Shown here: one piece after another, positions 61,147 through 64,000 of the stretch | How the letters are laid out: every line of letters starts with the position of its first letter | How positions within the stretch are numbered: position 1 is the first letter of the stretch | Assembly (NCBI GenBank): GCA_016935665.1 | Contig: JAFGQN010000222.1 | Location: forward strand, 1 to 64,000 | Direction of reading: 5' to 3' | Length of the DNA: 64,000 bases | From: Deltaproteobacteria bacterium | Lineage (GTDB): Bacteria; Myxococcota_A; Polyangia; JAAYKL01 | Notes under the pieces: model-generated | What the model saw: the letters and a program-made list of their open reading frames with translations, nothing else | Told to the model about the DNA's origin: nothing | Databases searched by the model: none | Position numbers and translations under genes: made by a program

Positions 61147-62136
61147 CTATTGTCCCATTTTATCCCATCCGTCCCAGGACGTTCTTTTAACTGGTTGAGA
61201 CCGACGCTTTGCCGCGCGCACAAGATCTATGAGCAATGTACCGGATCTGTCAACAATAAGATTGTGTAGCAAAAGCTTGTATTCTTTTGGAATAAAACCC
61301 AGACCGCTCATATAAAATGAGGCGTAGTCTTTTTTGTCATTGTAAAAAAACCAAAACAGCTTTTGCTTTAATGACAGAAAATGGAGATACATGATCTCAC
61401 AGGATGTTTGACGTGTCTTCAGAATTCCCCGTTTTCCATCCCAATGGAAAAGATATCCGGGGTTGTTTCTCTGGCCAGTTAACCCACGACAATCCCACGT
61501 TGATATTCCGACCATCGCTTTATCATTCTTCATTTCTTCCAACACATCTTTGGGATGCAGGTAGCGTATTTCAGGTCTGGATTTGATAACAGTTGTAATG
61601 CCTGTTTCATCCATAAATGTTGATTCACGAACCAGAGCTCTTTCCTTGTAATCCGGAATACTTCTGCATAACAAATTCATTTCTTCGTTATTGCGCAAAA
61701 TGGTACAATGCCCAACGCAATGCTGGACGCTAGGGGAAAAAACATCAACATTGGCCAGTGCTTCAGGATTAAGAGCCCATGAGAGATCTCCCCACAGCAA
61801 ATCTATATCGCAATACCCCCAGAATTGATATTCCTCGATGAACTCATGGAACCCCAGACCGCAAAAAGGCCTCAGGTCCGGGATTTTTCTGCCGTCCACG
61901 ACTGGCAATTCCATGTCCAATCCAGTTTCAAATCTCTTTTTAATATCGTCCGCATCCATTTGGATATTTTTCACGTTGGCCGGCAACGTTTCAGCGGGCT
62001 CGATCAGCGTGTCCGATAGAAAAAGAAAATCTATGTGAGGATTTGACTTGCAGGTTGCCAGAAACAGCTTCAGCCATGGAGGCCAGGGGCCCACATAAAT
62101 GATGACGAACACCAGGAATTTACTTTTATTACTCAT
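61147..62136 (-). CDS. DUF6625-like glycosyltransferase (GT-A fold)
   Basis: 329 aa from the ATG at 62136, with GGAAA about 8 bases upstream (a TTG at 62154 is less likely). The N-terminal segment VFVIIYVGPWPPWLKLFLAT and the central EEYQFWGYCDIDLLWGDLSW, with a D-x-D motif (metal/nucleotide-sugar site), match the DUF6625 glycosyltransferase group. No membrane segment. Expected to add a sugar in the cytoplasm to a capsule or O-antigen unit. Convergent with the GH18 B gene. Confidence 0.78.
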   Translation of the reverse strand: MSNKSKFLVFVIIYVGPWPPWLKLFLATCKSNPHIDFLFLSDTLIEPAETLPANVKNIQMDADDIKKRFETGLDMELPVVDGRKIPDLRPFCGLGFHEFIEEYQFWGYCDIDLLWGDLSWALNPEALANVDVFSPSVQHCVGHCTILRNNEEMNLLCRSIPDYKERALVRESTFMDETGITTVIKSRPEIRYLHPKDVLEEMKNDKAMVGISTWDCRGLTGQRNNPGYLFHWDGKRGILKTRQTSCEIMYLHFLSLKQKLFWFFYNDKKDYASFYMSGLGFIPKEYKLLLHNLIVDRSGTLLIDLVRAAKRRSQPVKRTSWDGWDKMGQ

Positions 62137-62699
62137 TTGCTTTTCCACTTTCAAGTAAATCGATCATCGATATGTAAATTGATATGTGGTTTCGATGTAT
62201 CGCAACCCATTCCCCATGTCAAGGTCAATCGAGGGAGCTGACAGAGGTGTCGAGTTCTGTTTTTTCTCCTTGGAACGCGGAGCTCCAAGCTCCGAAAATT
62301 ATGTGAATACGAATGGGCAAAGCAGGAGCTCCGCGTTCCCAGATTGGCAGAATTCCGGGGACCGCAAATATCCTTTCCAAAGTCATGGTGGTAACGGGTT
62401 GCTCTTTTTTATGGATAACAGAAAATATCAGTTTTCGTGTCGGAAATTCCTGAGTAGATAATGGATATTCTGATAATTGTATATTAGGTGAAAATATAGT
62501 GTAGCGCTAAAAAAACATGTGTTGCAGGAGGAGACTCAGGAAAAAGGACGCAATCTGGTCGAGATGTACTGCTGCAACATGTGGACTTGTTATGTGCTCG
62601 CGCCGTGCAGTTCAAAAAAACGAACTTATTATGGTGAATGCCCGAGACATTTCTTTTCTGGTAAAGTATGTGTTGGCAAATTCAGGAAAGGATTGAGAC
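62137..62699. other. Intergenic region with a REP/MITE-like inverted repeat
   Basis: 563 bp with no convincing gene. It contains the 15-bp perfect inverted repeat GGAACGCGGAGCTCC (62272-62286) and GGAGCTCCGCGTTCC (62325-62339), 38 bp apart. The left arm also forms a nested hairpin CGGAGCT-CCA-AGCTCCG. G+C-rich arms in an A+T-rich region look like a dispersed repetitive element. No target-site duplication was identified. Confidence 0.65.
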
Positions 62700-63785
62700 A
62701 TGTTGAAAATAGGGGTTGGCATTCTTGCATGTAACGAAGCTGAAAACATTGAAACCATTCTGGATAATGTTTTTTCGCAGAGTATCTTTCAAGCCTCTGG
62801 CGAACAATACGACATCGAGGTTGTTGTTGTGCCCAATGGATGCTCAGACAACACCGCTGAACTTGCTCGAAAACGGTTGGAAGGATTGGCCGAAGAGGAC
62901 TTTGTATCACCGGTATCCTGGAAAGTGACCGAACTGACCAAAGGCGACAAAGCCGGTGCGTGGAATCACTTTATCCACAGTGCGTCCAGACCGGATACCG
63001 ACTATTATATTCTTGTGGATGCCGATATTGAAATTGTCGTTGACCGAACTTTTGAACGTTTAATTGACGGACTTGTCAACAACTCCAGTGCAAAGATTTC
63101 ATATGGCAATTCGGTGAAGCATTCCATGCTTAAGGGAAATAAAACCCTTTATGATAGAGTTTCGCTGTTTCTGGCCGGTGGGATTAAAGAATCGGGGGTG
63201 GCGCACAAGGCATCGCGAGCTGATGACAAAATATATTATATGTCGGGCCAGCTGTATGGTGCCAGAGCTTCGGCGCTAAAAAGAATCTGGATGCCCTCGG
63301 GGTTGCCGGCGGAAGATGGTTTTCTGGCGACGTGCATCACCACAAATATGTTCAAGTCTGAAATGGCGGGTGACCAGATTATTCGCGTCGCAGACGCCCT
63401 GCACAAGTTTGTGGCTGAGAGTACCGTCAAAGGATGGCTGCATCATGAAAAGAGAATGACTATAGGCGCTGCCATTAACGGTGTTTTAAAAAAATATTTT
63501 GAAGCCAGACGCGACAGCATTCCGGATGTAGGGCAGTGGATACGTGAGCAGGGAGAAAATGATCCGAATTGGTTGGCGCGAATAATGGACGAGGCCGTTA
63601 AAGATGGTTCCGGTTTTGTCTCATTCAGTTGGGGCATTCGCCGTATACGGGAGCTGAAAAAAGTTCGGCCGTTAAAAGCGATGGCTTTTTTTCCCGTGTA
63701 TACTGCTTTTCTTCCTGTAGATTTTTATGTTCGCCACAAATCCAATAAAACAATTTCGGCCAGGAGTGGTGTTGGATTCTGGTAA
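62700..63785 (+). CDS. Family 2 glycosyltransferase
   Basis: 361 aa; GGATTGAG lies just before the ATG. GT2 fold start GVGILACNEAENIETILDNV, then VVVPNGCSDNTAELA, an ILVDADIEIV segment (D-x-D, about 103-107) and the late AEDGFLATCI (E-D). The C-terminal half (about 230-350) is helical, with FPVYTAFLPVDFYV near the end that could be membrane-associated. Inverting beta-type transferase expected; substrate unknown. 215 bases of A+T-rich sequence without a gene follow to the window end. Confidence 0.87.
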   Translation: MLKIGVGILACNEAENIETILDNVFSQSIFQASGEQYDIEVVVVPNGCSDNTAELARKRLEGLAEEDFVSPVSWKVTELTKGDKAGAWNHFIHSASRPDTDYYILVDADIEIVVDRTFERLIDGLVNNSSAKISYGNSVKHSMLKGNKTLYDRVSLFLAGGIKESGVAHKASRADDKIYYMSGQLYGARASALKRIWMPSGLPAEDGFLATCITTNMFKSEMAGDQIIRVADALHKFVAESTVKGWLHHEKRMTIGAAINGVLKKYFEARRDSIPDVGQWIREQGENDPNWLARIMDEAVKDGSGFVSFSWGIRRIRELKKVRPLKAMAFFPVYTAFLPVDFYVRHKSNKTISARSGVGFW

Positions 63786-64000
63786 GAGTACTTCCTTGTG
63801 CGAAGGATTGAGCCCCCAAAGACTGTGGCCAATCGATTCAAATCACCAATGGTCCTTCTGTTGGGTTTATTCCCTGAAATTTTCAAAACACTGTTTTTTT
63901 TTTAATTAAAATAAATGTATTTTCTTATGCGCAAAAGCTATAAGTGTTCGAAATAGATAGGGTCCGTTTTGTCTACCAAGCAAGAGATAATTGATGTCGC

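Noticed and set aside
1-64000. tRNA, rRNA, riboswitch or transposase genes
   Set aside because: None was recognised by eye; a covariance-model scan would be needed to exclude small RNAs.

Overview
The window reads as a chromosomal segment of a Gram-negative, anaerobic, polysaccharide-degrading bacterium. Evidence seen: lipoprotein signal peptides, an Mla-type lipid ABC transporter pair and O-antigen-type genes (outer membrane); a pyruvate:ferredoxin oxidoreductase operon with NADH-linked flavoprotein subunits (anaerobic energy metabolism); and lipoprotein glycoside hydrolases of families 45, 44 and 18-type plus a fibro-slime domain protein. The acidic, Cys-bearing segment after the lipobox of several lipoproteins resembles proteins of Myxococcota and other former Deltaproteobacteria; the fibro-slime and GH45 content also recalls Fibrobacterota. 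A lineage near Myxococcota is my inference. No rRNA, tRNA or CRISPR array was seen.

Layout. 1-5.3 kb (minus strand): the start of a VgrG/gpD-like gene at the edge, a decayed GH45 fragment, a beta-helix lipoprotein, and two GH45 cellulase lipoproteins with Asp/Ser/Gly linkers built from 18-bp repeats. 6.0-12.1 kb (plus): one tight operon porG-D-A-B, then NuoE-, NuoF- and HoxU/NuoG-like subunits, ending in a strong hairpin; a broken copy of part of the last gene lies at 12.87 kb beyond a gtrA gene. 13.0-26.5 kb: surface-glycan genes (GT-C proteins, a G+C-rich YfhO-like gene, methyltransferases, an SDR enzyme, GtrA/GtrB, a ThDP enzyme, a NeuB-like synthase and a HAD phosphatase). 26.9-35.7 kb (minus): two type IV pilins behind an exact sigma-54 promoter match, a TPR-like protein, three tandem TMTC-like GT-C/TPR proteins, and a PilR-like regulator upstream; I read this as a pilin and pilin-glycosylation unit. 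35.8-49.9 kb: methyltransferase, glycosyltransferase, coaBC, an AMIN-like membrane protein, mlaF/mlaE, a lytic transglycosylase, an EntD-type phosphopantetheinyl transferase, two paralogous membrane proteins, an initiating sugar transferase, a nucleotidyltransferase/beta-helix fusion, and a STAS/anti-sigma kinase pair. 49.9-61.1 kb: GH44 endoglucanase, three GH18-type lipoproteins (one with an altered catalytic motif) and a fibro-slime lipoprotein, mixed with glycosyltransferases. 61.1-63.8 kb: two more glycosyltransferases around a dispersed-repeat-like inverted repeat.

Together: secreted lipoprotein hydrolases would attack cellulose/hemicellulose and GlcNAc polymers at the cell surface, type IV pili and fibro-slime proteins may support adhesion, fermentation would run through pyruvate oxidation coupled to NAD and ferredoxin, and a large share of the window builds the surface glycan.
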